From positions 2,542,001-2,606,000 of the forward strand of contig LUGG01000002.1 of assembly GCA_001683735.1 (NCBI GenBank): DNA of 64,000 nucleotides, in the 5' to 3' direction. The DNA comes from Grifola frondosa. Its lineage: Eukaryota; Basidiomycota; Agaricomycetes; Polyporales; Grifolaceae. The notes beneath the pieces were generated by a model. The model worked only from the letters and a program-made list of their open reading frames with translations. It was not told the DNA's origin and did not search any database. Positions 11,331-22,159 of this stretch are shown piece after piece. Numbering within the stretch: the first letter of the stretch is position 1; the number at the start of each line of letters is the position of its first letter. Made by a program: the position numbers and the translations under genes.

Positions 11331-13318
11331 ACGCCGTCAATTAAGGTTCATCCATATTTAGCTGCTTAATGCTACCATCCTCGAAGCCTGTTCTTCCTTG
11401 CTGGCGTGAGGCCACGGATTACTCTCATGTCTACTGTTCTCTGGAGTTGTATGGTGAGTCCGAGAAACCGCCTGTTACTGTGGCGCAGCCCGTTCTATGG
11501 CCTTCAGAGACCGTATGACAGGGGTGAACTCGTGATATTAGTCGAAGTTCTTCCCATGTCAAAAAGATATCATGAAACTCGGAAGTACGTAGCGTGTTCC
11601 TGCCCTCATAAAATGTCCGTGTACATACTTACGGGAAGTCTTCCATTTTAAACCTCGTCAGCCTTCGAGTCGGGGGCTGGCGCTTGCGTCGCTATGATCT
11701 GCCTAGCTGTAGGGCGAGAAATGTTCACGACTAGCGAGTCTGCCTAGAGCATTATATGACATCACACGATCGACTCGTGATATCGGTCAAGCCTGGAATT
11801 GGTGTGTGCGTATTTATTTGCGACAGTGCCCATGAGAGCTTGTAGAAACCCCCTTTCTTACTATGGCACAATCTCACGTCCGTATCGCATTTGTTACAGG
11901 TGCAGCCCAAGGTATCGGGGAGGCAATCGCACTACGCCTTGCGGATGACGGTTTAGATGTCGCTGTCAATGACATTGCGCCTAAGGGCGAGAAACTCGCT
12001 GCTGTAGTCAAAGCAATCGAGGCTAAAGGCCGACGGGCTATCGCGGTCCCTGGCGATGTATCTTCAGAGAAAGACACAATCGCTATGATTGGCAAGGTCG
12101 TTGAAGTCCTCGGTGGCTTGGATGTAGTACGTCGCGAACTGTTTAATGAATAATCTCTGATCGTGCAGCTAATTATTTCTTAAAACAGATGGTGGCCAAT
12201 GCTGGTATATTGAGGATTTCATCGTTGGTTGACATGTCTGTTGAAGAATGGGAGACTATCATGGCAATTAATGTGCGGGGTACAATGCTGTCGTTCAAAC
12301 ACGCTGCCCGTCAAATGATTAAGCAAGGGAGAGGAGGGCGTATCATTGGTAAAATTACAATCTACATATCTCTCACCACTAATGGTTACACGTAGGTGCT
12401 TGCTCGTACGCTGGGAAGACACGTAAGCCTTCGTGAACCTGTAAACGCCATTCTAACTGTCGTCCCCTTAGCCATGCTCAATGCGGCTGCATACACCACT
12501 TCCAAGTTCGCCATACGGGGACTAACTGAGAGTGCAGGTAAGTATATCAATGTCCAACAGCTTATTATGTCCAATCGCACTCAAACATTGCAGCTATGGA
12601 ACTCGCCAAATCCAACATTACGGTGAACTCCTACTCGCCAGGAGCCATCCTTACACCGATGAGTTAGTTCCAAACCCTCCCTCGAAAGTCTTAGCATATG
12701 AACGTTTACGGTTTTCTATGAAAGTATGCTCCACTGATGATGCCATCAGTGGCGGCCCGGCAGCCACATTTTTAAAGGTCACCAGATCTTCTTTCAGTAT
12801 TTTTTAGTTGACATTGACAATAACGCGGGCTGTTGTAATAGTCTTGTGGACTACCGACCGACGTTCCTAAGGCAGATCCAACCGTCATCGCTGGATTAGT
12901 ATCTTACCTTGTGAAACCGGAGGCTTACTTCGTGACGGGTGAGTAATCCGGGAGTCAACTCACGCATGTAGTATCTCTGAACTTAGGCTGACACCCACCT
13001 GTTCACCATTGCTTAGGTCAGTGCATCAATATCAATGGAGGCATTCTGTTCGATTAGAAATACGTCATCATGTAATGTTATGGTACGGACCTTAAACAAA
13101 TCCTGCGTGGTCTGATTGAATGGAAGATTTGTTGATTTACGGTCCTCAATCTCTCGGAGTCGTGCAAGACTGTTTCACCAAGCATTTAAGAAGGCAAGTC
13201 CTATCGAAGCACGTTTGTGCGCAAATTTTACAGTGAATGTTATGCGTTTGTGCGTTATGCGACGAGGACAAATAGCTGCACAATTTCGCCTTCAGCAAAT
13301 AGTTCGCAGGCTAATTCC
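11331..13318 (+). repeat. Tandem duplication, unit 2
   Basis: Diverged second copy of the preceding unit. It differs by an extra stretch of about 200 bp near 11630-11830, just upstream of its gene, with no match in unit 1, so the two promoters are no longer equivalent. Confidence 0.85.
11863..13056 (+). CDS. Short-chain dehydrogenase/reductase, copy 2
   Basis: Paralogue of copy 1 with the same intron positions. Cofactor motif TGAAQGIGEA, NAG at VMVANAGI, catalytic AAAYTTSKFAIRGL, and C-terminal FVTGQCINING followed by GILFD and TAG at 13054-13056. Exon 1 is 11863-12126 and exon 2 starts 12189. All joins keep frame, so both copies look functional. Replacements cluster on the exposed loop after PM (DDAISGGPAATF here, EDTVNGGPGNTV in copy 1), which could alter substrate preference. 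Confidence 0.85.
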
Positions 13319-13656
13319 TCCGGTCGTGAATGCTACAAGCTGTTGGAGGAAGAAATGCGGCCGTTGGCGAATAGGCGTTTTATTTTGCAGTGTTTAACTT
13401 TGGACGATTTATTCAATAGTCGGTTATAAATAGACACATATCGACGATTCCAATACATCAGGATATCCCGTAGACAGACGCGAGGCATCAGTCGAATTGC
13501 AGTTTGCTAGTGAAGTATACGCATTCGCGCATACAATATCGTACGCATGTACATCCGATACCCAGCGTTGTTCATACACGGATAGCCGAATCAAGAAAAA
13601 TGTAAAATTACATTCAGAGCCGCATTCCGGGCGTTACCAAAATCCAACCGCCACCG
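13319..13656. other. Intergenic between SDR copy 2 and the first zinc-finger gene
   Basis: 338 bp between the end of the duplication and the convergent RING gene. No gene or conserved site is seen. Confidence 0.5.
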
Positions 13657-15458
13657 TCAGTCCACGTCCAATCGCAACAGCACAGCCTTGTCACAAGTCG
13701 GGCACTGATACTTATCTGCGAGAGCTTTGAGGATACAGCTGTTTTCGGTGGCGATGTGAGGAAGATACATGCGTCGATCGAACTGTGGCGTACCTCTTGC
13801 AGAAAATGTGCCCGCACATCGTCGCGACTGGCTCCACACATGGATGTGCGCCTGCTCTGCAACGCAGATATGGGACGCTCCTCGGAGGGGCCGTTTCCTT
13901 CTCTTGTTCAGAGAACTTCGGCTTCGGCGTCTGTGGCGTTCTTGTCGAATATTCCTCAGAACTCGTGGGAGGTCTTGGAGTGTCAGTCGGTGGAGGATAA
14001 TATGCTTCTTATTTTGCAATTCCTCGTCAATAATGTATACGGGGTGTGATAAATACTCACCTGGAGACGGGGAACGACTCACAGGAATGCGTGGACGCGG
14101 GGGCCAATCACGAGCGCCCTGAGGAATATACGGGCGAGGAGGCGAAGGTGGAGGTATCTCGTAAGGCGGCATAGGTAAATGTACCTCGTTCTCCGAATGC
14201 GTGTCCAAGTCGGACGAGGCAGCCCGCGGTAAAGAGGTATAAGATACATCTAGAGACGGGTAGCAGACGGACTTTAAACCTGTCGTGGACATCACCGAGC
14301 TGGGTCCCGTGCTATAGGGTAGTACCGGGGGAGTGGGCGTGAGACCACGAGAGGATACAGAACTGCTCGTACTTTCGACAGGTGGACGACATCCAAAGAG
14401 CTCGCTGTATGAAGTTGAATATAAGCACCACCATATCGCTATTGAAGAAACGAACCAAGGATGCTCAGTGATCGCAGAACCGGCAGTTACGCTGGATGTC
14501 CATTCTGCCAAACTCCCACTGACATTGCAAAATTAAAGAAATACGACTACTCCATGATGATACTGACCTCGAAGATTCGGTTTCGGCTGTTTCGATCTTC
14601 TGAGTGGCGGGATGTTCGACATTCATGTGCTTTACAGGATAGTAAATTTAGATGTCTTAGGAAGATAAAGCATTAGCTAAGAGCTGACCTGGTCGTAGTC
14701 TTTGTCGTTGCTGAAACCCACGTCGCAGGATCGGCAAGTGCGATGCGAATCCGAGGTCTTGTAATGCTCTTGCAGCTCTCCCACTGACCGAAATTGCTTA
14801 TTGCAAGAGAGACAACACATTTCTGGATGAGCGGACGTAGCGTGCTGTAGCGTACTCAGCGTTCAGTTCGAACAGTTGCGTGGAGAAAAGGGAGCTACCT
14901 CGATATAGATTTGTGTCGTTACAAATGCAAGCCCGCATACAGAACACATCGGGTGAACCGTACTATATTCTAGCAAATGCTGCTGCTTCTCATCTTGATA
15001 GTAAGTCTGTCCGCATGGTTCGCACAGGATTAAAGGATGTTTCCACGACATGTGCTATGGAATACTGCGATGAGATGAGTCACGCGGTAGAGTTGTGATG
15101 AAGCAATTACATCGATCATGTCGTATGGATCGTTAAAGCCATCAGAACATCTAAGAAATGAAACAACATGAGCTTGCTGTCGCACAAGCTGCAAAATAAA
15201 CGTACTGTGTGCAACGATACTGAACTGGTGGATGTCTGGCATTACAATGCTAAGAATCAACACAATATGTTGATCAAAAACAGTATAATGAGTTGTAGAT
15301 ATGCCCACCGCAATAAATGCATCAGGGTATGCGAAGGTACGATTATTGCACAGATGACAGGTGACTGAGGTAACATGGACCGAGCTTGCGCTCGCATGTT
15401 GTTCATAAGATTCCAGAGTCGAGAAGGTTTTATTGGGACACAGTTGACAATAATACAT
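13657..15458 (-). CDS. C2H2-array protein with C-terminal degenerate RING
   Basis: The start at 15458 (MYYCQLCPNKTF) opens a run of C-x2-C-x~12-H finger-like units: YYCQLCPNKTFSTLESYEQH, VTCHLCNNRTF, ILCEPCGQTYYQDEKQQH, PMCSVCGLAF, CCLSCNKQFRSVGELQEHY and RTCRSCDVGF. A long Pro/Ser-rich linker follows (about 13900-14500). The C-terminus is RING-like across an intron: YLRCRAG, ATMCGHIFCKSC, then YQCPTCDKAVLLRLDVD, stop at 13657-13659. The second RING cysteine is Gly (CRAG, where the paralogue has CRVC). RING proteins act mostly as E3 ubiquitin ligases; the fingers would choose the partner. Several introns; the exon chain between 14540 and 14700 is only partly resolved. Confidence 0.72.
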
Positions 15459-15582
15459 GGCTGAGCGTGCACAGTCGAACTAGGCGTGGCGAGCGTCGAA
15501 CTGTGAACCATCTATCACGTGATCTAACGCGTCGTGATCGATCGACCGACGCGTTCCCTAATCTGCTCCAATTAGAACTTCT

Positions 15583-15810
15583 ATGAGTACTTATCTACTA
15601 CATACTAAGTCGCGCTTCTCTCATTCATCCTTGCTTGCCTCGCCTTCCTCCCCATGGTCTATGTTTGTTCAATGGTCCCAACGCACCTTTCTTCACTCCG
15701 GCATAGATCCGCAACCGGATGGTAAGCCCTCCCCGAAGCTGTTCCAACCCATCAAGGTCCGCGGCCTTCAGTTTCAAAATCGCATCGTCGTACATAGTAT
15801 CTCTCCATAA
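15583..15810 (+). pseudogene. Truncated Old Yellow Enzyme (NADH:flavin oxidoreductase) 5' fragment
   Basis: The frame ends DPQPDGKPSPKLFQPIKVRG and then LQFQNRIVV. This is the N-terminal strand of YqjM-type flavin oxidoreductases, where FxPIKxRGLxFxNRIVVSPM is conserved. Here HSISP and a stop replace the SPM, and nothing of the TIM barrel follows before the next zinc-finger fragment. It is a stub of about 75 codons, probably left by truncation. Confidence 0.7.
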
Positions 15811-15837
15811 AACCTATAGTAAACCCGTTTTCTTATA
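15811..15837. other. Short gap between relics
   Basis: Junction between the oxidoreductase stub and the zinc-finger fragment. Nothing else is visible. Confidence 0.3.
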
Positions 15838-16030
15838 TCGGTGAGAGGGTTCATCGCGGTAGTGTTGTATCAGCTCGGCTTTTGATCCAAGATATATCCA
15901 GCAAATCGGGCATTCGCGCGTAGTAGTGGTCACAAATGTGACCCGTCTCCTCGATGTGTATCTCTAGCTGCACTGCCGTTCGGATCCACTTCAAACAGAC
16001 GTCGCAGTATACGTTCTTGCTTGGTTTCAT
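15838..16030 (-). pseudogene. Fragment of a third clustered C2H2 gene
   Basis: Starting at the cat of 16028-16030, the minus strand encodes VYCDVCLKWIRTAVQLEIHI with ETGH, a C-x2-C-x12-H unit like the first finger of the gene at 18451. After a one-base frame change it reads CPICWIYLGSKAELIQHYRD then EPSH, a second unit. No downstream fingers or RING were found, and the frame change plus truncation argue for a dead gene copy. Confidence 0.6.
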
Positions 16031-16441
16031 TGTGAGCAGTGGTCAGGTCACACGCACACCTTACGCTAGGCTTACTTAGTAGTTCAGGCATGAACAGAAG
16101 TGCTGCGTGCCTCGAAGAAACCCTTCCGCGGTTAGCTGAACTCTATACCTCATGTTAATATGTTAGAAGGCTCTCAATTTAGCAACCTCCGCAATAACAC
16201 AGTTCACAGTCGAACGCCCAATTTCTGCATATGAAAGTATCAATTAAGTAGGCATGCACACAACATGACAGGCATAACACCGTGCTAGAATCACGAGACG
16301 GAGATCGGCTCCCCAGAAGTCCATACTCTCATTCTCATCATACAAAAAGCTACCATTTACTAGCGAAGCTCTGTCAACGAAATCAGCAAAGCGGAGGTAA
16401 ATGTCAGACCAACCAACGACATTTTCGCCCATATGCGCACG
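16031..16441. other. Intergenic; no gene seen
   Basis: About 400 bp between the zinc-finger fragment and the 3' end of the second RING gene. A 62-codon minus frame (16244-16432) has no recognisable motif. Confidence 0.4.
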
Positions 16442-18451
16442 TTAATTCTCCACATGAAGTCGTACTAGCATGACCTTCTTACAAACCGGACAATAACCGT
16501 CTTCAGCAAGAGCCGATATGATGCACCTGTCATATGAAAGTTAGTATCTGGTCATCGCAACCAACCACATCAAACTACGCACGGGAAACAGAAAAGATGA
16601 CCGCATATAGTCACAACTGGAGCGGCGCAGGGATCCTTGAGACACACTCTGCAATTCCACGACACTCCTTTCTCCTTGCCAGCCGGCGCATTCGAAGAGG
16701 CGATGCGGGCGGGCGGCGAGTGTGTACCTTGAATGGTACTTTCGTACTCGTTTCCGAGGATCCTGAGTCCTGCGACGATGACTTTGACCTATTTACGGGA
16801 GCGGGAGGCTCCAAAACGGCAGGCGGCGGAGAGCGGGAGCGCGGTGTGGGCGAGCGCACTATTTGCTGTGATCTAGCAAAGCTCTGGCGACTCGACGACC
16901 TAGAAGATGGAGCCGTGCTGGGTTGGGGCTTTGGGAAAGTGGCAAAGGTCTGGCTGCCGGTGACAGGAACTTGGGGTTGAGGACAGACAGCCCGCAAGGG
17001 TACTGCTTCCGCCTGGGGTAGAGTTGCCAGTTGAGGCGAGGCAGGCAGAAAGCCATCGGCACCATCGCCATCATCCGAGCTAGAAACGGAGCTCACTGAT
17101 TGCATCGAGAGTGACGAGGCACTCCTGGTGGTCGCCGGGATACTGCAAGCACGAAAGATGAGCCGATCTGCGAAAACATTCCTCTCGATCACATACCTTA
17201 CGTATTCCAAAGTCTTCTGAGACGTAATGCTTGCCGGCGTCGAGCATCTGCTCAGTGGACCTCCAACATGGGTGCTTGGTCCTGTGCAAATAGTATTAAG
17301 CACGACATGATGCGTTTCGTACTCGAAGACGTCTTGTCACAGATCCTTACCGACTGAAGACACCGTGGGCAATGTCGGTTCAGAGACCGCTCTTTGAACA
17401 TGAGAGGATGCCTCGATGCTGTCGCAACTCTGGAAGCAAGAATATAATCAGCAAATTGCGTACCACGGCAATAATGTTGCACTTACAACGTCATCTCTCA
17501 ACGCAAGTACCGTTACATCTGGTACATCAACGGTGGATAGGTCACGCTGCAAGCGGTGAGGCGACGCGTATGGTGATCCCGCAGAGGACGACCCAGCGAC
17601 AGAATTCTGCACAATACCCGCCACGTCATTGAGAAAACATTACATTACCAGGATACAATAACCTACTGCTTTCACTGTCGGTCGAGCATCGCATACTGAT
17701 GACAGTGCCTTTTGCTTCAGTGGAGGATGGTTGGTTGACATATGCTATGCAGATGGCTGTAAAAATTATTGTACGAAGAAAAACAATCCGAACATACGTT
17801 ATCGCACGCAGCGTCATCCACAAAGCCAACCTCGCAAATGGCACAATGTGGGTGCATCGGCGAGATCTTATAGTGCTCCTGCACAAGCTCCACAGAGGAG
17901 AAAAGTATGTTGCATGGAGCGCATCGCAACTGGGGATGCATCGCGGACACATGCTGATGAATAAGAAAGTCCGTCAGCATTCGGAAGCGCAATACGAATG
18001 ACTGTACGCGTACGATAACGAGCGCTTCGTCGGTCTCATACCCAACATTGCATAGAAAGCAGTTTGGGTGATTAGGTGAGTGGAAGTAATGCCTCTGCCT
18101 ATCCTCGACGTAGAACACCTTTTTGCAAGGCATACACGCGAACGTAGGATGCGCAGTGGTCATATGCTGCAATCAGGTAACGAGACAATTAGCACGGATA
18201 GGCATATCATTGAAGAGACCTGCCGTTTTCAATGTCGCCGCATCCTTGAAGCCTTGCGCACATCGTGTGCAAGATGGATGAGCGGCGCTTTCGCGATAGT
18301 GAGTCTTCAATGCCTGATCTGACATCAAAGTCTGGGAACATGTCTCGCACGTAACATTGAAAGTGTGTCCTTTAGCGCGCGCATGGTCCTGATGCCCCAC
18401 GGTTGTGGAAAATTTCTTGCCGCAGTCCACGCACACAGTCGTAGTAGCCAT
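16442..18451 (-). CDS. C2H2-array protein with C-terminal RING finger
   Basis: The start MATTTVCVDCGKKFSTTVGH is chosen over an upstream in-frame Met because it begins right at the first finger. Units seen: VCVDCGKKF, VTCETCSQTLMSDQALKTHY, PSCTRCAQGF, FACMPCKKVFYVEDRQRHYF, PNCFLCNVGY, LRCAPCNILFSSVELVQEHY and PHCAICEVGF. A Ser/Pro-rich linker (16700-17150) follows, then a complete RING: WNCRVC, VTICGHLFCFPC assembled across a GTGCGT intron, and GYCPVCKKVMLVRLHVEN, stop at 16442-16444. All RING zinc ligands are present, so E3 ligase activity is plausible. It is a paralogue of the gene ending at 13657 and of the one at 46107, with alternating long and short finger spacing. Confidence 0.78.
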
Positions 18452-18863
18452 AGTAGCAGTATGTCCGAAAGGGAGGAAATGGAGAAGACAGAACATATCA
18501 CGTCCGTACAAGCATAGATATAGCCCGCAGAGTGAAGCCTCGTGTGCACCTCGAGGTCAAGCAGGTGCACCTCGGACGCCAGGACAGCGTACCCCTCGTT
18601 CATGGCACCTGAGTACGTCAGGAGACACGCACGAAGAACATGATGCAAAACCCCCGAAGAAACAGACGAGCGCGAGGAAAATTCAAATAGGAAGTTGAGG
18701 GCGGGTACCTCCGTTCCCAGCGCTAAATGGAAGTTGATTTTGAATGCATTTCAAGTACCGGGTCGATATCTGTAAAACGAATGAGGTCTCGGAGGTCGAC
18801 TTGTGTGCGTAGATCAATATAACTCATAAACAGGGGTTTGAAGATAAAACAGCTTGCAGAACC
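18452..18863. other. Intergenic, upstream of the zinc-finger gene
   Basis: No gene seen. It includes the likely promoter of the minus-strand zinc-finger gene. Confidence 0.4.
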
Positions 18864-19586
18864 GTGTTTGATACACACCATCCAAGCCAGGCAATATCGA
18901 GATCGTCCCATAATGATACAAGCTCGTACATGCAGAAGCGTCGCGTCGTGAAAGGACAGCCGAAAGCCACGGATACATGCCTACAGTGTTCGGAGAACCA
19001 GAATTTTCGATTAATCAAGGTACCATTTGTATGCTTCCCGCCATGCTGTGTTCGCGTTTTTCTCTATTACATCCTGATAGTGTAGGACACAAATTCAGTT
19101 CTGTCGGCTAGCAGAAGTAGACAGACGTACTCCATGGCAAGGAATGATTCGCTCAAAGTTCCAACCTGCCACTGTCTTGACATCTCGCTTCATGGCCCTA
19201 TTGACGCAGGCTTGAGTGTAAACGTTTGGGCGCAATGTGAAGCAGGCTTACTCCTTGTCGACACCAAGACTCCATGCAAACCGCTTGTGGAACCAAGAGT
19301 ACGGGTTCAAATTGCTGGACGCAGGAAAATACCCAGACGATTTTGTCATAGAGTACTATACGAATGCAAGCATGCAGACTATTAAGTGGAGTCTATGTAT
19401 GCGCAAGAAAATAAAGAAGCGTGCCTGCTCCGTGGCTGGGAGATTGAAGAGAAGGTCCGCCTCGATCACGGATTTGGAAGCCGGGTGAAAGAAGGCGACA
19501 TCTTTGTTCTTAAAGCCAGAGAAATAGCTGAAAGTGCTCTGAATTTAAATTTAAGACCAGATGATCGTGTTTCTTACCAGTGCTGA
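18864..19586 (+). pseudogene. Relic of an unidentified multi-exon gene (copy 1)
   Basis: Collinear conserved-looking blocks in changing frames: QPKATDTCLQCSENQNFRLI, YASRHAVFAFFSITS, GMIRSKFQPATVLTSRFMAL, then across an intron AYSLSTPRLHANRLWNQEYG, then YAQENKEACLLRGWEIEE and GDIFVLKAREIAESALNLNL to the stop near 19586. A frame change near 19394 (TGGAGTCTATG/TATGCG) has no splice explanation. A diverged partner lies at 23870-24300, which shows these blocks are a real protein family. I do not recognise the function. Confidence 0.5.
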
Positions 19587-19623
19587 ATCTGTGTACCCGC
19601 GTCGTTAACTCAAAGTGGACATT

Positions 19624-20310
19624 CAGAATGAACATATGAATTTCACGTCATCCTCGAAACCATATTGGGTGTTGGGGGATCGGCACCCCATGCTACAAAT
19701 ATGAGAGAAGCTCTCATGATGAATAACTACCGGAGATACCTCCATCGAACTTGAGGTCCTCTTTGGTTTTCTTCGCAATAGCCTCATCGACGGCAATTAA
19801 TTTGGCATCCGGGTACTGCTTCTTGAATTCCCCTTCCATAACACATACAACCCCGATCAAGATTTCCGAATCGCGCATAAAAAGGGGGCAACATACCGAG
19901 ATAAAGGTGATGTACAGCATCTGCCCCAATGATCCATCTATCGTCGTCTGATTAACGACTATTGTTACCAGTCAACCCGCGAATGGGACAGACTTCACTG
20001 GCCCTAGCTCTCCTAGCTTGTTCTTTGTCTCCTCGTTCAAAGGCGTGGACGCCAATACCCATACGTCTCCATTTTTGAGCTTCACAGCCGTCGACCGTCC
20101 TCCTACGGGGATGAGGCCAAATCGAGCGAACGGGCTGCCAATAAGAAAACAAGCATCAACGCGAGCTAGCATCGTTCCGACATGTAACGCTTACAATGAG
20201 AATGTCCAGACGTCTTTAGCGACCTGCAAGAGGGGCACGCTGCTTGATTCAATCCATGGCGTGGAGCATAGGAAGATACTTACCTCTCGAATAGCACAAT
20301 TTCCACTCAT
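19624..20310 (-). pseudogene. DUF4336 family gene, frameshifted at the 3' end (copy 1)
   Basis: Fungal DUF4336 protein with a metallo-beta-lactamase-like fold; function unknown. The start MSGNCAIRE (20310) joins VAKDVWTFS, PFARFGLIPVGGRSTAVKL, WVLASTPLNEETKNKLGEL, WIIGADAVHHLYLG and EFKKQYPDAKLIAVDEAI through short introns in frame. The last exon begins WGADPP, then loses one base near 19662; past it QYGFEDDVKF is readable only in the shifted frame and ends at 19624. The usual C-terminal third (FSGHQNKD... region) is missing. It could be a recent pseudogene, or one base lost in assembly plus truncation. A second damaged copy lies at 32760-33655. Confidence 0.7.
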
Positions 20311-20780
20311 TGACACGTTGAATATGTCGAAGATTAATTGAGAGTACGGTGATGGAGGTCAGAGGCAAGTCGCGTCGTGTTGGCAGCCGCGACGATGACG
20401 TAACCGTGTACCAAGGCCGATCGACGAATGTATCCAAGATAGGCAACCGTCTAAGAACGTGTTAGTTTCCAAACATTCACCGGCACGTCAGTATCCTCGG
20501 CCTGCGGCCAAGAGCCCTGGATCGGCTTGGATGCGTCCAACCAAAAAGATGGAAAAGGAGAGGCAACTAGACATTGACATCCTTGACTATTCTGCTACTT
20601 TGCGTCTGAACTACATGTCGTATGTACGAGAACGCGGAATTCGATGAGGAAGGAAAGTACAATCAGGAAACGTGGTAACTCGCACGGCGGGGGGGAATCA
20701 ACACAGGCATAGACAAGGATATGAAGCCGAACTACGTAAATGCGGCGAGAGATCGCGGATAATGCGCGCAGGAAATACAC

Positions 20781-21206
20781 TCAGGTTATGGTAATGGTAA
20801 ACCAGAAGTTGTTCCCATCCTGCGTCGTAAATTGGACGCCGATGTTGTGGCCGTGCGCGGCAGTCTTGTTGATACTCTGCACGTGCTTCTGCCTTATGCT
20901 ATCGTTGGTGCCGTCATAGTAAGTGGGGTGGATCTCGACAGCGGTGTTCTTCGGCTCGAGGTTGATGACAAGGTCGCACCAACTCTTGTAATCGTCGATG
21001 CCCATGGGGACACAGAAGTAATCTTCACCGACCTTGAAGCGAAGCGCACCAGAGGTGCCGCTACCGCCCATGGTAAGCACCTGCTCGTTGATATCCAAGT
21101 TCCCCGTCCAGGTACCGCCGCTGGCGTAGTGCCAGACGGTCTTCTCGACGACCTGGATAGGGTCGGACTGGTGCTGAATGAGGCTGACATTGATAGTGTA
21201 GGACAT
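20781..21206 (-). CDS. Fungal fruit-body lectin (ABL-type), copy 1
   Basis: Intronless 141-codon lectin of the Agaricus bisporus lectin family: a small cytosolic protein with an actinoporin-like beta sandwich that binds the T-antigen disaccharide and N-acetylglucosamine. Family hallmarks: start MSYT, VEKTVWHYASGGTW, LTMGGSGTSGALRF, YKSWCDLV and AVEIHPTYYDG. Length is usual for the family. Such lectins are abundant in mushrooms and are thought to deter fungal grazers. It is divergent from the paralogue at 22898; the two upstream regions are themselves similar. Confidence 0.93.
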   Translation of the reverse strand: MSYTINVSLIQHQSDPIQVVEKTVWHYASGGTWTGNLDINEQVLTMGGSGTSGALRFKVGEDYFCVPMGIDDYKSWCDLVINLEPKNTAVEIHPTYYDGTNDSIRQKHVQSINKTAAHGHNIGVQFTTQDGNNFWFTITIT

Positions 21207-21900
21207 TCTGTCATAGAGACTGTGAGCTCCAATGGTTGGTCAAAGCAAGAATAAAGTGACGAACATGATGAACGAGTTTGACCGAAGAATAGACGAGTGT
21301 CAGGCGGTGAAGCTGGGTAGTATTCTGTGGCACTTAGTGACGATCACAAAAACGGAGCGGAGAGGGTATTCACCGAGCGGATGGGGGCTTTGAGCTGAGG
21401 GTATGGCCTCACAAGAGGGACCATTTATATGTTCATATCCCACCACATCAGGAATATTGTCATATTGGACAAATAATTCGACGAGTGATGCTGAAAGTTC
21501 AGGACGTCAGTCCGGTGACCCCAGAAATTACAAGAAATGACACATTGAGCGCACAGCCGGTTGGACAGATCCGATGAACGTGTCTAGTCCACTCTGGAGA
21601 CAAGTCATACACATCTCCAGAATGGAACAAGCGGAATGCTACATTGGTTCCGGCGTGGAGCTTAGAATTTGTGTCAGTCTCATTCCGTCATTCAATGGAA
21701 AATTTCATCGAACGACTCACTATCTTGAGAAGGGGCCCTCTTTTCGCTTCCTGCACCGATCCGTCGTCGATGTAAATAATTTGAATGGTGATGAAAGTCA
21801 CCGCCGGTCCCAAGACCAGACGCCGTCGAAGAGGCTGCGGCATTGCTCGGTTCACCACATTGATGATTCTCCTGGAACACCGTAACGCCGCATTACGAAG
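21207..21900 (-). repeat. Inverted duplication, left arm (lectin 1 promoter side)
   Basis: Read on the minus strand this matches the sequence before lectin 2 in order: CCCTCAGCTCAAAGCCC, ATATAAATGG, AATTCTAAGCTCCACGCC, then a block containing TTGGGACC, CGACGACGGAT and AAAAGAGGG. A TATA-like ATATAAATGG sits at 21421-21430. Confidence 0.7.
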
Positions 21901-22159
21901 AGCCTGTAGAGTGACATACGCTTGTCAGCAGACATAAAACTACGTGTGCAGTGACCTGGTCATCAGAAAGGACAATACGAGTCCCACTTCAAGCTTCAAG
22001 ATTCAAGAAGAGAATTCGGATCGATACCGAATGATCACGTTCATAGTTAGAGCGATAGGCGCTCGTTGTCATGTCAGCACTCGCCTTTCCGTTTTCACTA
22101 TAGGGTTGCAGGCCTGCATTTTCAGAACCCAAATTGCGTCAATATCTCTGCTATCTCAT

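Noticed and set aside
13657..18451. Classic DNA-binding C2H2 transcription factors
   Set aside because: Linkers lack TGEKP-type spacing, units alternate in length, and a RING ends the proteins, which fits ubiquitin ligases better.
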